Shown here: positions 32,191-43,429 of the stretch, piece after piece | Layout: each line of letters opens with the position of its first letter | How positions within the stretch are numbered: the first letter of the stretch is position 1 | Origin: Botryosphaeria dothidea | Taxonomy: Eukaryota > Ascomycota > Dothideomycetes > Botryosphaeriales > Botryosphaeriaceae | NCBI GenBank assembly: GCA_011503125.2 | Contig: WWBZ02000040.1 | Location: forward strand, 2,170,001-2,234,000 | Length of the DNA stretch: 64,000 bases | Reading direction: 5' to 3' | Position numbers and translations under genes: made by a program | The notes under the pieces: model-generated | What the model was told of the DNA's origin: nothing | Seen by the model: the letters and a program-made list of their open reading frames with translations, nothing else | Databases searched by the model: none

Positions 32191-33532
32191 AGTTGCGGAA
32201 CGTGGGGATCAATACGAATGATGAAAGCGAAGTATGAACGGGAAGCGGAAAGGAACACCACGAAGTTACGACATTTTGATGGCCTGTATTGTGATGATAC
32301 CCGAGCAACTGAATTGCAATGGCCGGTTTGTCAGGCAGTTTCAGAGGGCACCGGAGTAATAGATAAAAAGGCCTACATGAACGCAGACATGTGTTGTTTT
32401 CACTGAATCAAAAGTTCGAGGAATACCTCTCTTGAGAGATGTCTCCACTGTTGCTTGAATGAAAGCAAACCAGATAGTAGTCTTCTAAGAAGGCTAAGGA
32501 GAAAATATGCATAGAAAAAGCAATGCTTAACTAGGTACAGCCACGCGCCTACGTTTCAGACCGATTGCACAGAAGGCATCAATGGGTTCGTACGTTATCA
32601 ACATGCAGACCGCCGGTTCATGAGCGACGCAGCATACGGATCTCTCGGGTGTTTGTCTGGCTCCGATTTAAATCATTGGTTACTGCCACGAGACGATCCC
32701 ATCAGCGGGAGCAGAAGCCGCGGCCCACGAACAAGCCACTCGCGTGGCAGACAGGGATTAAGAGTGCTCAAGCCCATGATCAGGAGCGCAGTGGGGCCAG
32801 TTTTTGGGAGACGCGGAAACCCGCATGAGTCGATGAGGCATTTATTGGGCCCAGAACGATGCACTGGTTGGGGATGTGGGGAAGATCTGGACTTAAAGTG
32901 ACAATAATCCCTGTCTGCCACGCGAGGAGGCTGACGGGCCGCTGACTCGGATGATCGGCTAATTGCGACAGCGTCTTGGAGCTAACATGGCGTTAAAGAT
33001 GATAGCAGTGCCGAGCAAGCGTCTGTTTGCCTCGATCTGGGAGTTTCAACACTGGGTAAGGCGGTTTCGTGTTGTTGGGAGGAACAGGGTCTGATTGAAC
33101 CAAGGGTCAACACCGAGAATTTGTTATATAGCTACTATATAAGAGGGACCGGGTCACCTACCCTCTTCCTCCTCATGCCAATCTACAATGAACTTCACTC
33201 CCTAATACAAACAACCCACTTGTTCAATACGTGTCCCGTTCATATGCGCCATCCTTCCACAAGCCCAGGAGACACTGTGAACAATGCACTCCAAAAACGG
33301 TCCGAGTACCTTGTCGCGTCTTGCATGTCCATCATTTCTAAGCTCTGTTCCTTTGAAGAAAGAGGCTCTAAGAAGAGACAAATTGCACCCAGCGTGTCGG
33401 GAAGGCGGCCAGTTTTAAAGCATTTGGAACATCAGATGGAGTCCTTTCTCGCCCCATCCCCTTTTCTCTGCTCGCAACGCCTTCTCCAAAACAACCCGTC
33501 CATAGCTCCTATCCAACTCTCAGGCTATTCCA
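32191..33532. other. Intergenic with a strong promoter-like element
   Basis: About 1.3 kb before the first small membrane-family gene. It holds a TATA inverted repeat (33124-33142). An ATG frame from 33175 to 33543 overlaps the next start codon; it lacks protein features, so I treat it as leader sequence. Confidence 0.4.
33124..33142. promoter_or_regulatory. TATA-containing inverted repeat
   Basis: TTATATAG and its reverse complement CTATATAA flank a CTA spacer, giving TATATA elements in both directions. It is about 390 bp before the small membrane-family gene at 33533 and followed by a C/T-rich tract, as in a promoter. Confidence 0.4.
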
Positions 33533-34165
33533 ATGTCGAATAGTAAGATATTTTGGGATCCCGCGATGCACAGGTTGCTAATGAGAATTTCAGACAAGAC
33601 ACTTTCCTCATCCTCAAACAACACTTCCTCATATTCTTGGTCAACGGAATCGATCATAGCTACGTTTGCTCTAGCTTTCATGATTTTGATACCTCTTGTT
33701 CGGTCATGCATCTGTCGAGGGATACCAGGTTCGCTCATGGACCACTTGGGGAAATGTTGGAGGAGAGCTGGCCAAGAGCGAAGTACGTCTCATCCACCGC
33801 GCGAGTTGAAGCTCTTCCTTTGGAGACTCAGCCGCCAAATACCCTCATCCTTTTGCTGTCGAAGTTCAGAATTCCAGACAGTCTCTGCCGTTCTTTCTTC
33901 GACCTTCAACGGCTTTAAACCGCATCCCGAAAGACCCTCAGTCGGCTACATATGGAAGCATACTGTCTAACGCACACCAGAACCAGACATAGAGTCAGCA
34001 AGTTGGATCTTATAGCATCCATCACCATTTGAGGCGTCCATGGTTGAGATGTCGGACTGGGAAGAGATTGCACGACTAAGGCGGCGGCGTGAAGTTGACC
34101 CAACGGACAAGCAAATCCAGCAGGGAGAATCCAGGGGATATACGGACGCGAACGCGCCAGAATAA
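33533..34165 (+). pseudogene. SPF-x9-W small membrane protein, copy 1 (one in-frame TAG)
   Basis: First of four related genes in this window. Exons 33533-33542, 33594-33782 and 33981-34165; introns of 51 and 198 nt, both in phase 1; 128 codons. The first exon is only 10 nt. The N-terminus is Ser/Asn-rich (NKTLSSSSNNTSSYSW). The membrane helix is STESIIATFALAFMILIPLV, followed by Cys and a basic loop (GKCWRRAGQER). The third exon carries the family tail HPSPFEASMVEMSDWEEIAR and then a polar end. A TAG at 34013-34015 lies immediately before that His, at codon 78, so an intact product would need recoding or another acceptor. An acceptor at 33870 instead gives an unrelated 99-residue product ending in IWKHTV. 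The tail match with the copy at 38044, in frame, is why I prefer the first model. Confidence 0.5.
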
Positions 34166-35960
34166 GATCAGGGGGCTGACTTTGGGGCCTCTTGTCATAC
34201 AAATTCTTTGATAATTTCTCCGCAGTCCGGCTATGGTGGCGCATGTTCGCCAAGCCGAGATGAAATCGAAAGCTGTAATTGTTGGCTATCTCGAGAGCCG
34301 TAACTATTCCCTAGTGTCTTCGAGCATTCTGAAACTCTCTCTGCAATCCATAGTAAAGGAACCACCTGAAGAGATGTGGATGTGTTGATTCTTCAGCCTT
34401 GTCGTCCCGAACTTATCAGCCCCGCGCTGGGGACCTTCCTGTTTTGTAAATACAACTGACGTGGCTGAGGCTCTAAGCAGGCAGCAGTGTTTCAGTCAGG
34501 TGCATCTCCTATCACTCCCCCAAGTAAAATTCCGGCCCTCCTCAATATTGTCAATTTCCCTCGAGTTGACTGGGGCTCTGAACAAAATCTCATTCAAGTT
34601 GCATGAATCTCCACAACCACTGGCTCGGAATTTTTTTTCTCTTATAAAATTGGAGACTGTGCTTTATATAGAGCCACGACAGCAGGATAGGAGCGGCCTG
34701 CCCAGCACTCTCAGTCTGAAGAGCTTCGGGGGAGGTAACTATTGCGTTGTTGTAATGACTGCATTTTTCCAAGACACATCCATGATTCTCTTGGGCTGCG
34801 AGGTAATGAGTGATCTCGTTTGAAAGCCAAGCGCAACACAATCCAGAACTTCTCGTCGTGTAGTGGATGCTATGCTACTTACAGCGACTCTCAAGGGGTT
34901 CTGCTAAAAAAAAAACCCCCCTTTGAAGGAAAAAGGATCAGTATAGTCAGTCCTGGGCAGCTCCATCGTAGTCTTAACAGCTCCACTCAGGCCTTGGACC
35001 CTAACCATTGTCGCTACCCGCCAGTGCCCGCGCAGCCTTGTTGACGATCGAGCCGCCGCCACTATACCCGGAGGTTGGCGAGAGCGCACGCTGGCTGGCT
35101 GTGCCGCATCGCAAGTCAACATTGACTGGGCCTGGAGGAGACATGCTGAGGCGAGCCGTGACATCTTAAAAGCTTTCCTGTACCGACGCCCTGTCAAGTC
35201 CTGTTCAGCCTCTGACTGGCGTAAAAGGCGGGCGCGGTCACACGGCTGCGGGGTGGATGACGATCTACGTGGAGGTGCGTGCCACCGTCTTGAAAGCCGA
35301 AGAAAACGGGCGCTCTCAAGGCTTACTCGACATCGCTACGTGCGTGGAGCAGTAGTGATGGTAGTATAAGCCGCCAGCCAGCCAGTGTCTTGCTCCTCGC
35401 AGCCCAAGACAGAAAACGCTCATCCCGATACCCACAGCTGTGACTTGCGCGTCAGGGGTTTCAGCAGAAACACCACGATCACGCTCGTGACTTGCATACC
35501 AAAGTCTGCTGCAACTGAATACCAGGCGGAGTCACGGCTCTCCAGCACACAAAGGACAGGAGGAAGGTGTTCTTTAGCTATCGTTGCACCTGCAAAGAGC
35601 TTCTTAATCTTTGGATGCCACGGGCAGCCTGCATCTGGAGAATGATGCGACCAAAGGCATTGTGACATTTCACTACCGACCGCGCGCAGACAGCACTGTA
35701 CGTGTGTCTGGTCCGACGGCGGACCCACTTGGCAACGGCAGCCGCGGCGATGATAGGTTATCTTTTGCACAGCCCCAGTTGCGTAAGAGGTGGCCAAGCT
35801 TTGCCGACCCATGCTTTGAGCGCGCATCTCCCTCCCGACTAGGTAAGACTCACCTTCTGTGAGAATCCTTGTGCGACTGCTCGGGTCATATATTATCTTT
35901 TCTTCGCACGGCCAGGCCTCATGGCATCTTTGCATGCAGAACCGCTGTACTCGTATCGAG
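34166..35960. other. Gene-poor interval between family copies 1 and 2
   Basis: About 1.8 kb. I see no supportable gene on either strand. An A9 run followed by C6 lies near 34910. No terminal repeats or transposase-like frames were seen. Confidence 0.35.
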
Positions 35961-36393
35961 ATGGCACCTACAAATGTGGCGGCTCTTAGTCCACGTTCTG
36001 ATGATTCGGAAACTTCATCCTCCTTCAGTGCCGAGGCAATCATTGCACTTGTTGCACTTTTTCTAATGGTCGCTGTTCCCTGCACTGGATATATCTTCCG
36101 TGCCCATGCCAGGGGCTGGCCTCGATCCGCGAAACACTGGTATAGACGATGGAAACGTCAAGGTGTGTGCATTCACCAGACCTCAAGGCAAAGGAAGAAG
36201 TTGACGGTCTATAGCACAAGACTCTGAGGCAATCCCTCTGACCGGCACGCCCAGAAATCTCTTGATGCCATCGGCTACGGAAGATGTACCTCCCGCGGGT
36301 TCCAGAATTTCCTCGGCGGACTACAGGGAGTTGGCTCTGCTTTGGAGAGAAGTTGAACTCCTCAATGCTGGCCGACGCCATGCTCAAAGCTGA
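35961..36393 (+). CDS. SPF-x9-W-related small membrane protein, copy 2
   Basis: Exons 35961-36162 and 36215-36393, intron 52 nt in phase 1; 126 residues and no internal stop. The N-terminus is polar and Ser/Asp-rich (SPRSDDSETSSS). A single predicted helix FSAEAIIALVALFLMVAVPC follows, then GYIF and a basic stretch with aromatic residues (KHWYRRWKRQ). The second exon begins DSEAIPLTGTPRN, parallel to DVEDIPLPE in copy 3. Its end, SADYRELALLWREV, aligns with MSAWREVARLNGVD, with Tyr in place of Trp and VPP in place of SPF. Compared with copies 1 and 4 the first intron is missing or undetected; a longer N-terminus through an upstream exon is possible. It is the most intact member of the 34-38 kb group. 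Function unknown; topology suggests a single-pass membrane protein with a cytosolic basic tail. Confidence 0.6.
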
Positions 36394-38043
36394 TTGCCAG
36401 TGCAAACCCATTGAGACCAGTAGCAGTTTCAGACCATTCGAGGGACACCATTCAATAGGGAAGTGAACCTAGAAAGCCCGGCATGACGACTTCCGGTGAA
36501 GTATCTTTGAGTTTACTGGATATTGAGGCAGTGGTAGAAGTTTGACAGGAATGTACTATACTTATGATCATGTCAGCATTTGAGACCTTTTCAGTACTAC
36601 TCACCATCTATTTGATGTCCCTAGGTCGCATTAGCTCCCAAGAAGTAAGACCCGACATTTACGTGAACTCGAGTAAGTTGCTTTGTTTTCTGAGTTCCGA
36701 GACCGGAAATCGTACCAGTCAGAAGGCCCCCATTTACAACGGTGTATATTATCCCAAGGTGCACCGCTTCGACCACAACGGACATGGTAGCGAGATGTCG
36801 GATAGAAAGTGGCTAACCTGGCTGCAATGAATGAATATAATGTTGAAAGGCAGATGCGGTCAGCGGCGTATCAACTTCTTCACGGCCAACAGAATGCGAC
36901 GCTGCAGATGAAACGTAGCTGCTATAGGGACCGATATGGGGACGAGTTACGGCGGACACAGGTTGGAAATTCGAATGGTGCTATTCAGTTGAGTGAGAAG
37001 AGACAAGGCTGAGTGAGGGGTCAGTGGTGATATCGGTATATATTAGATCCGAACGCTCCCTGTGGGGAACCGAAGCGCAGTCTTACCACATGTGAGTTAC
37101 CCGACGCTGAATGAGGTCCCGTCGCTGCAGCGTAGCAACCAATCTGGGATTAATATGCCTCAAGCATTTCTTTGCATTGGTTTCCAGCTGCCGTCTGCAA
37201 GCTCCGTATAGGATTTCAAGAAGCAAAGATTGCTCTACCACACGAACGACACTAAACCACACGCGCATCCTTACCGGTGAATACTTCCGGCCGTAGTGAG
37301 AAGACATTGTGTCTTGGAAGACGTTATGCAAGCTAGACGCACATGGCTTTTCCGGCGTGCATTCGGTGGTCCCCCCAGCGGCATGGCTGGTGGCATGGCT
37401 TATCAGCTTCGTGTTTTGCAAAACTCCTCCGCCTAAAACCCAACGCAAGCCATCTATTCGCCCACCAATCGCGTCGCTCTCCATCTGGGCGACGAAGCAG
37501 CAGTGCCTCTATCTAAGCCCGAAATGAAATAGCGCGTGTGCACCCATCGGCCCACGCACTTCTACGTCCGTGCTCCTCTGGAAAGAACCGCCATTGTGTG
37601 ACCCGTCCCTTGTATGTAGTGGTGAGAAAAGCCGAAACCATGGCCACGCTAGCTCACCTTGCAAATAAAGTCAGCTCGTGTAAATATTCGGCGAAGGAGA
37701 AATGGATTACCTGCCACACTTGCAAGCAGGGCGTAAACACCTGGATACGCGCAGCTATTTAAACAGCCATTGCTGCTACGCAGATACGCTTGCAATTCCA
37801 TGATTCTCTTTCGAGCTGTTCGCTACGTGCGGACTTTTACCCACGCACTCTTCGTTCGCAAATCTTGATCTTGTCCCTTCCCATGTGGGTTCACAGCCTC
37901 GGCCAGTTTTCTTTCCGTAGAATTTAGCGCTCTACGATATAGGTGTTGCTGTATATCCCAAATAATCCAGGCAAGCTTAGCGTTCCCTTTTACTTCGTTC
38001 TCGGCCTTTGACTAATAAAGAGGTGGTTTCAGGGCCGGCCACG
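36394..38043. other. Gene-poor interval with one weak secreted-ORF candidate
   Basis: About 1.65 kb. The ATG frame at about 36570-36830 starts with a signal-peptide-like segment (AFETFSVLLTIYLMSLG) and contains a possible intron donor, but neither the spliced nor the unspliced product resembles anything I know. It could be chance, so I do not call a gene. Nothing else is supportable. Confidence 0.3.
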
Positions 38044-38462
38044 ATGATTCCTTCGATGTGTCCACGAGCGGATAACTCCAACGACTCTCCTTTCAGTGAC
38101 GAGGCTATAATATCCCTCGTTTCCCTTCTCTTGTCCGCTATCATGGCCATCGTCGGATTCGCGACCCGGACCTGGATCAAGAATACCTGGCTGCGATTAA
38201 TTGATTGGCGGAAGTGGCGGTGAATGCAAAGTGGTAAGTATGGCCCGTGTATCCAGCACCCCAAACTGGAGGTTTCTCACGAAAAGGAACTTCAGATGTA
38301 GAAGACATTCCCTTGCCAGAAGTAAGCAGATGCTACGCTATTGTACTTCCGCTGTACGCACATAAATCGCCGTTCGAGAATTCTAGAACTGCCATGTCGG
38401 CCTGGAGGGAAGTAGCGCGACTGAACGGTGTTGACGAGCAAGAATCAGGACCACAGAGCTGA
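38044..38462 (+). pseudogene. SPF-x9-W small membrane protein, copy 3 (one in-frame TGA)
   Basis: Exons 38044-38233 and 38296-38462, intron 62 nt in phase 1; 119 codons. A further 5' exon may exist, because TTTCAG ends at 38032 after a CTAAT branch-like sequence, which is where the first intron of copies 1 and 4 would end. The N-terminus is RADNSNDSPFSDEA, the helix is IISLVSLLLSAIMAIVGFAT, and the basic loop ends WRKWR. TGA at 38221-38223 (codon 60) stops the frame ten bases before the donor GTAAGT. The second exon is fully open: DVEDIPLPE, then HKSPFENSRTAMSAWREVAR and a polar end. If TGA is honoured, the product is a 59-residue membrane peptide; if it is recoded to Trp, the full-length family protein results. 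Confidence 0.5.
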
Positions 38463-40128
38463 TAATGGCGTCCAGCCTTGAGCAGTCGGTAGAGAACATC
38501 TTGCCAGGTCAGGCCGTCGGTGAACATTTGAACCGGCTGTCCTTCGATGCTAATTATCGTCCTGTAGGAAATGCATAGCAAAAAGTCATGTTCTGAGAAA
38601 TCTGCTGGTACCTTGAAGGTGTCTGTGTCGCGTGTAAACTATACGTAGCTTCAAGTGGTTAGAGAATAAGGCTTAGTACGGAAAGGCCGAAGGACGAATT
38701 AGGTAGTTTGAATGAGAGAGCATGAAGAAAGGCCAAAAAATTCCAGTAAGAGTTCTCTATTGTGAATATTGAGGGCGTAATGAAGAGTCACCGCTTCATC
38801 ACCATGATTCGACGGTGATGACGCCATTCTTGCGAAGTGCTAGATGCCAGGGAAAAACGAGGAGTGGACACGTCCAAGGGGTATGAGGAGGCCGTCGATA
38901 GTACAAAAGCTCGAGGTGGAGTCATTCGTCATGTCGGTCAAGCAACGGATGGCCAAAGCATGGAGCAATGTGGCGTAGTGATGGCTGTGTTCGCGGCTAA
39001 CGGAATGTGTCAACTGGCGGTCGTCCATCCGGAAAGCTGTTCGTACCGAGATTGAAAAAGTGCTTGTCAGCGAGAAGTTGAGTGAAGAAGGTAAAGAGGC
39101 GGTCGAAGGCTAGAGTGAGGGGTTTGGAGCTCGGCGTTGCGGGTGCCTGGCCTGGCGGGCCGATGCTCTAGCGGGGCGCTGCCGAGAGAGCCGAGCAGGC
39201 GGGCTTGTCAGGTACCTCACGTACCTTCCTTGCTGTTTCTGGAACACTACGACTCCGGCTCCACCGCGCTCTGCCGCTACGTCATCCGGCAGCTCTTCCG
39301 CTGATGAGGCCATGATATCATTATCGATGTCCACACCATCCCCCGAAGCCTCACTCTTCGCTGCGTCCAGGATGCCGCTTGCCGACACCCTGCTGCGGTG
39401 CGCATGACTCTGGGCGAGCCCCCCAACCCTGTCGAGAGCCGTGTCAACGCCGACACGCGGTCCCGCCGGGCTGGTCTCCCCGCAGCGCGCCAGAAACAAC
39501 TAGCTGCATTCAGCCACCAGCGGCGCGCTTCGGTTCTAGATTGCGCGTAGCTGGATATCTGATATGCGTCACGTGATGGCGCCTTCACCGCGACGAAAGA
39601 AGTGGAGCTTGGCTCTCCGGGCCAAGCCCAGTGCAGAGAGCCCAGCGTTGCAGCTGCAGAGGATCGCAGTCAATCCCCCTGGCTGCCCTCGATCATATGG
39701 AATTCCCGCCTTGGCCGTCCGCCCAAGAAAGTCTAAGTGCAACGGCGGCCGCGTCAACCACCAACGAAATGACTGCCGTCGCCCGATGCGGAGGCGATGC
39801 GGAGAGAGCGACAGGGCGCGCGCGCAACCTGCCAGTCCTGCCAGTCCTCCCCACCCTACAATAATCGCGCATTCCTGGGGCACGGATTGCGCCAGCCGAG
39901 GCCGCAGCCAGTACGCAATTCGCTTACCGGTGGATCGTGAGCTCCATAATCCGGTCCTGTCCGCCCAGGCACGCGACTGATGCTCCTCAGCCGCCTCTCT
40001 CCCCCCTCTGCGCACCGCCACTCTTGGGGACGACCTAGGGGACGCTGTTGAAGACGAGAGCCCACGGCACTGCACGCGCTGACAGCCCGCCGCTGCTACT
40101 GCACGCGACACGATCCGATTCATGCCAG
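38463..40128. other. Intergenic
   Basis: About 1.7 kb between copy 3 and the F-box gene. Composition shifts sharply at about 39.1 kb from AT-balanced to GC-rich, the change from the gene-poor block to ordinary gene space. The long minus-strand frame at 39569-40174 is GC-driven and overlaps the F-box start, so I leave it out. Confidence 0.4.
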
Positions 40129-41538
40129 ATGGGTCGGCCCGGAGCCGTCGGCTGGCCCAGCGCCCGCTGGACATCCAGGCTCCAACTCGCGAGACTTCCC
40201 GAAGAGATCCTCCTCCTCATCCTTGAGCGCTGCGACATCGACGCCCTGCTGCAGCTGCGCCTGACCTCGCGTGCCTTCCGCAGCCTCATCGCCACCTACG
40301 AGAGCACCATAGTCCAGGCCGTCGCCCGCACCACCTTCCCCGGCTGCAAGCTGATCCTGCGCCCGCCCGAAGACCATGATCTGCTGAGTGAGTGAAGCCC
40401 ACGTCGCTTCCAGCGCTGCGTCGCGACAACCCCACCACCCCGCCAAACCAGTCCCGAGAAATGCTATGATGCACATCGCCCTAACGCGCATCCAGAATCG
40501 CCCTACACGCTGGAGTGGCTGACCGGCCTGATTCCTAAGCATCTCGCTGCTATTATCGTCGACCGACACCGGCACTGCGGAACGCCGCTGCCTGCGCTCG
40601 ACGGAATCCCGGCCGAGGATGAAATTGGCGACGAGATCCGCGAGCACATCGCTCACGGCTTTCGCATCCTCGAGACCCTCTCGCTAATCGCCCAGGATGT
40701 CGAGGAAACCCCGGACTCAAAGATCGAGTCCAAACTACCACCGTAAGCCCACTCACTCTTTTCTTCGCGTCCGCCATGCTGACTCTTGCCGCCAAGGGAA
40801 CTGGTGTCACGCTCTGCGCCCGCTCCGCGCTGGCACAAATACAAGCCGAGTCGCGTCTTTCGCCGGACGAAGACCGCTCTATGGTCTTGGCGACGGCCGC
40901 AGGAGAGCGCCGAAAAGAAGAAATGGGCCATCCTTCAGCGCCGCCAGGACCTTACCACCGCTCTCCAATGCAATTTCATTTACAAGCGAATGACTCCGGA
41001 AGAGGCTGCCGATTTCGATGCGATGTGGACCGTTCTGCGCATGGCGTTCCAGCACCATCGCTATTTCAACATCGGCGTTCCCCTCTTCGACTGGGGCAAA
41101 CCCGACATGCGCGACGTTTTCTGGGGCAACTCGTGGGTGAATTGGTACGTCTTGCACGCTGGTGCGTCGTTTTGGTGGAGGAACTATTGGGTGAAGAGCA
41201 TACGCGCCGTGGCCACAGGACCCAAGGATATCGGGGACTTTACCAAGCCGAGCAAGAAGAAGTCGCGACCGAAGAGCAGCAGGAAGGATTCACGCCCGAC
41301 CGGCTGGACCGAGATCAGGATGGCGTGGCATGTGCGGACTAGGGAGCAGATTGAGATCGAGAGGGCGGGCGCGGAGGAGGTGTTTGCGACCATCAAGCAC
41401 CGGATGAAGGGCGTGAATGCGATACGGCTGCCGACGTTCGACGAGTACCGCGGCATGGTGCGCAGCTTAAGAGGGGAGGGATCGCAAGCGCAAGAGGATC
41501 ATATCGGACGTTATTGCGCGAACATGACGTTACAGTGA
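40129..41538 (+). CDS. F-box domain protein
   Basis: Exons 40129-40387, 40496-40742 and 40797-41538; introns of 108 and 54 nt; 415 residues. An F-box at about residues 20-60 (LARLPEEILLLILERCDIDA, then LLQLRLTSRAFRSLIATYES) predicts binding to Skp1 and a role as substrate receptor of an SCF ubiquitin ligase. The rest is alpha-helical-looking without known repeats (LEWLTGLIPKHLAAIIVDRH, FRILETLSLIAQDVEE, AADFDAMWTVLRMAFQHHRY, WGNSWVNWYVLHAGASFWWR). This layout, an F-box at the N-terminus and a long unclassified region, is common among Pezizomycotina F-box proteins. The start codon is the first ATG in the F-box frame. A basic patch (KPSKKKSRPKSSRKDSRP) could be a nuclear signal. The substrate is unknown. 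Confidence 0.8.
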
Positions 41539-42493
41539 CCTGATTTAATCGCTAATCCCATGAAATGGCTGCCGTTTTTCTTTGAAGGAACCCTGGCCAT
41601 TTCTGTAAATAGACAACTTTTACGGCCGGGATAAGGTATGACATAGACCGGATAGACATGCTACTACCAAATTTGATAGGTTCGAAATCGATTTCTTCTT
41701 TTCGGCCAAACACGTGCGCTACTCTCGATAGTGTGGGTTGAGATGACAAGTCTCCTTCGAACGGATGGTGGTCTGATATTCGCATGTGAAAGTCCCACAT
41801 CTGCGCTAGGCTCACGTCGGCATCATGACCAGCCGGCATTTTCAAAACACCAAAGGGGAAAAGGATCGCTTCAGAAAGGGTGCAAAGAAGAGTAAGAAAA
41901 TGCGATTCGCCAGCCCAGCCATCGCCAAGGAGAGGAGGAACAAATCAAGAAGACGGGTAAGGCGGAAGGAAGGAGGTCATTAAATGCTTCGCACAGACCT
42001 TGACAGTGCTTCTTGTTTCTACCCCACGTCTCCAAACTTTCGGTGTCGCAGCTCTTATGAACCGTTTTATTGAAGGATCAGCGCCGGGGTCCGCGACGGC
42101 CAGGGCCAACTCGGTTCTCAGAGATTTTAAACTTTGGAGCCCCGGTGGGTAAGGTCGTTGCGACATTCCGCTGTAAGGGAACTAAGGTTATTTTCACTGA
42201 AGAGGAAAAGTTTTGCAGGGTTGTAATGGGGTAAGTTTCTCTGAGTTGGAGAGGCTGCCTGATTTGAAATATCACGCGAGTTAAATTGACGATCGATCAG
42301 TTGTCGCAACGCAGCCTTCTCACATTGTGAATACTTTCCACAGGAAACATCACGTAATCCGGACTGACCGCGAGGCTAGGCAAACTCTTGAATTCTATAG
42401 ATCTATGGTCCATCGCACAAGCACTTCAACCAAGCAAAGCGATCTCCGACACAATCACAGCGCGTAAAAAAAAAAAAACGAACAACCACCATC
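41539..42493. other. Intergenic, convergent 3' flanks
   Basis: 955 bases between the F-box gene and the convergent serine-rich membrane protein gene. No gene was supported; there is an A12 run near 42467. Confidence 0.4.
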
Positions 42494-43429
42494 TCACCCA
42501 CCCTTCTCACCCACCGCCGCTCTCCACCCCTCATCCCCCGGCAACTCCACCGGCTCCCTCCTGCCGCCGCGCTCCGCATCCCCCTTCTCCTCTCCCGCCT
42601 CTTCCCGCCCCGGCAGCTCGAACCTCGCCCCCTCTTCCGCGCTCATCTCCAGTATCGGCGCCCCGCCTATCTCGCACGCAGATGCCGCCGCGCTGCCGCG
42701 CTTCTCCCCGCCAGCAGCCTTGCCTCCCTGCCCCGGCGCCTCAGCTTCGCCTGCCGCTTCTTCTTCTTCTTCTTCTTCTTCTTCCCGCTGCTGTCGTCGT
42801 CGTCGTCGTCGCGTGCTGAACCACCACCATGCGCCCGCGATGCAAGCGATCAAGGCAACGGCGCCGCCGACGCTGGCGCCGATGATGGTGCCGGTGGGTG
42901 TGGCCGTCGTGCTTGACGAAGAGGAGGTGGGAGAAGGGGTGGAGGATGGCGTGGAAGAGGAGGAGGAGCGCTGGTCGGGCGGAGTGCAGTTGTCGATGCT
43001 GTAGTAGGGGTATGACGAGGAAGAGTTGTAGCAGTGGTACGGCGTTGCGAGGGTGGCGGTACCGGAGCAGGGGTTGTCGGTCGTGTCCGGGGTGTAGATT
43101 GTCACTTGGGGTGGGTTAGTCGGGTGGTGCTTGCGAGTGAGAGGATTGACTTTGCCTGTGCATCCTTGGTCCAGCTCGTTGATCATGAAGCTCGAGAAGC
43201 GACCGCCGGCTTTTTCGCTGAAGGATGTGCACACGCCGTCGGGGTATCCGTTGGGGCCCTCCCAGTCGTTGAAGGATGTTTTGCAGGCGGAGTCGGAGAA
43301 GACGGTGACATAGCTGGTTGCTGAGGTTGGCTCGCCGAGCAAGAGGAGGGAAATGAGGAAGAGGAAGAAGCAGTGATGGACGGTAGAACGGACCGGTAAC
43401 ACGGCGCTGTTGGACATGATGGTTTGCAT
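42494..43429 (-). CDS. Type I membrane protein with Ser-rich stalk (cell-surface sensor-like)
   Basis: Single exon of 311 residues, from the first ATG at 43429; a second ATG at 43417 also keeps the signal peptide. In order: signal peptide (HHCFFLFLISLLLLGEPTSA), an extracellular part of about 120 residues with paired Cys (SDSACKTSFNDWEGPNGYPD, GVCTSF, LDQGCTGK, DNPCSGT, YHCYNSSS, IDNCTPP), a Ser/Thr/Pro-rich stalk probably O-mannosylated, one membrane helix (TIIGASVGGAVALIACIAGA), a run of Arg, a run of nine Glu and an acidic, Gly-rich cytosolic tail. The layout resembles fungal Mid2/Wsc-type stress sensors, but no WSC domain is present, so a sensor role is only inferred. The Arg and Glu runs are encoded by trinucleotide repeats that could vary in length. 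Confidence 0.75.
   Translation of the reverse strand: MQTIMSNSAVLPVRSTVHHCFFLFLISLLLLGEPTSATSYVTVFSDSACKTSFNDWEGPNGYPDGVCTSFSEKAGGRFSSFMINELDQGCTGKVNPLTRKHHPTNPPQVTIYTPDTTDNPCSGTATLATPYHCYNSSSSYPYYSIDNCTPPDQRSSSSSTPSSTPSPTSSSSSTTATPTGTIIGASVGGAVALIACIAGAWWWFSTRRRRRRQQREEEEEEEEEAAGEAEAPGQGGKAAGGEKRGSAAASACEIGGAPILEMSAEEGARFELPGREEAGEEKGDAERGGRREPVELPGDEGWRAAVGEKGG
42756..42812. repeat. Coding trinucleotide microsatellites (TTC)n and (GTC)n
   Basis: On the plus strand a run of TTC units and, a few bases on, a run of GTC units. On the minus strand they encode the Glu and Arg runs next to the membrane helix of the serine-rich protein. Confidence 0.8.

Noticed and set aside
36564..36830. Small ORF with signal-peptide-like start
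   Set aside because: Neither spliced nor unspliced form looks convincing and there is no family resemblance to the membrane family; kept only as a note in the interval entry.
39569..40174. Minus-strand frame of 201 codons
   Set aside because: Arg/Gly/Ala-rich, GC-driven, and antisense to the start of the F-box gene.
43075..43130. Possible intron in the serine-rich membrane protein gene
   Set aside because: A GT...CTAAC...AG pattern exists on the minus strand, but removing it in the obvious phase creates a stop at once, so the single-exon model is kept.
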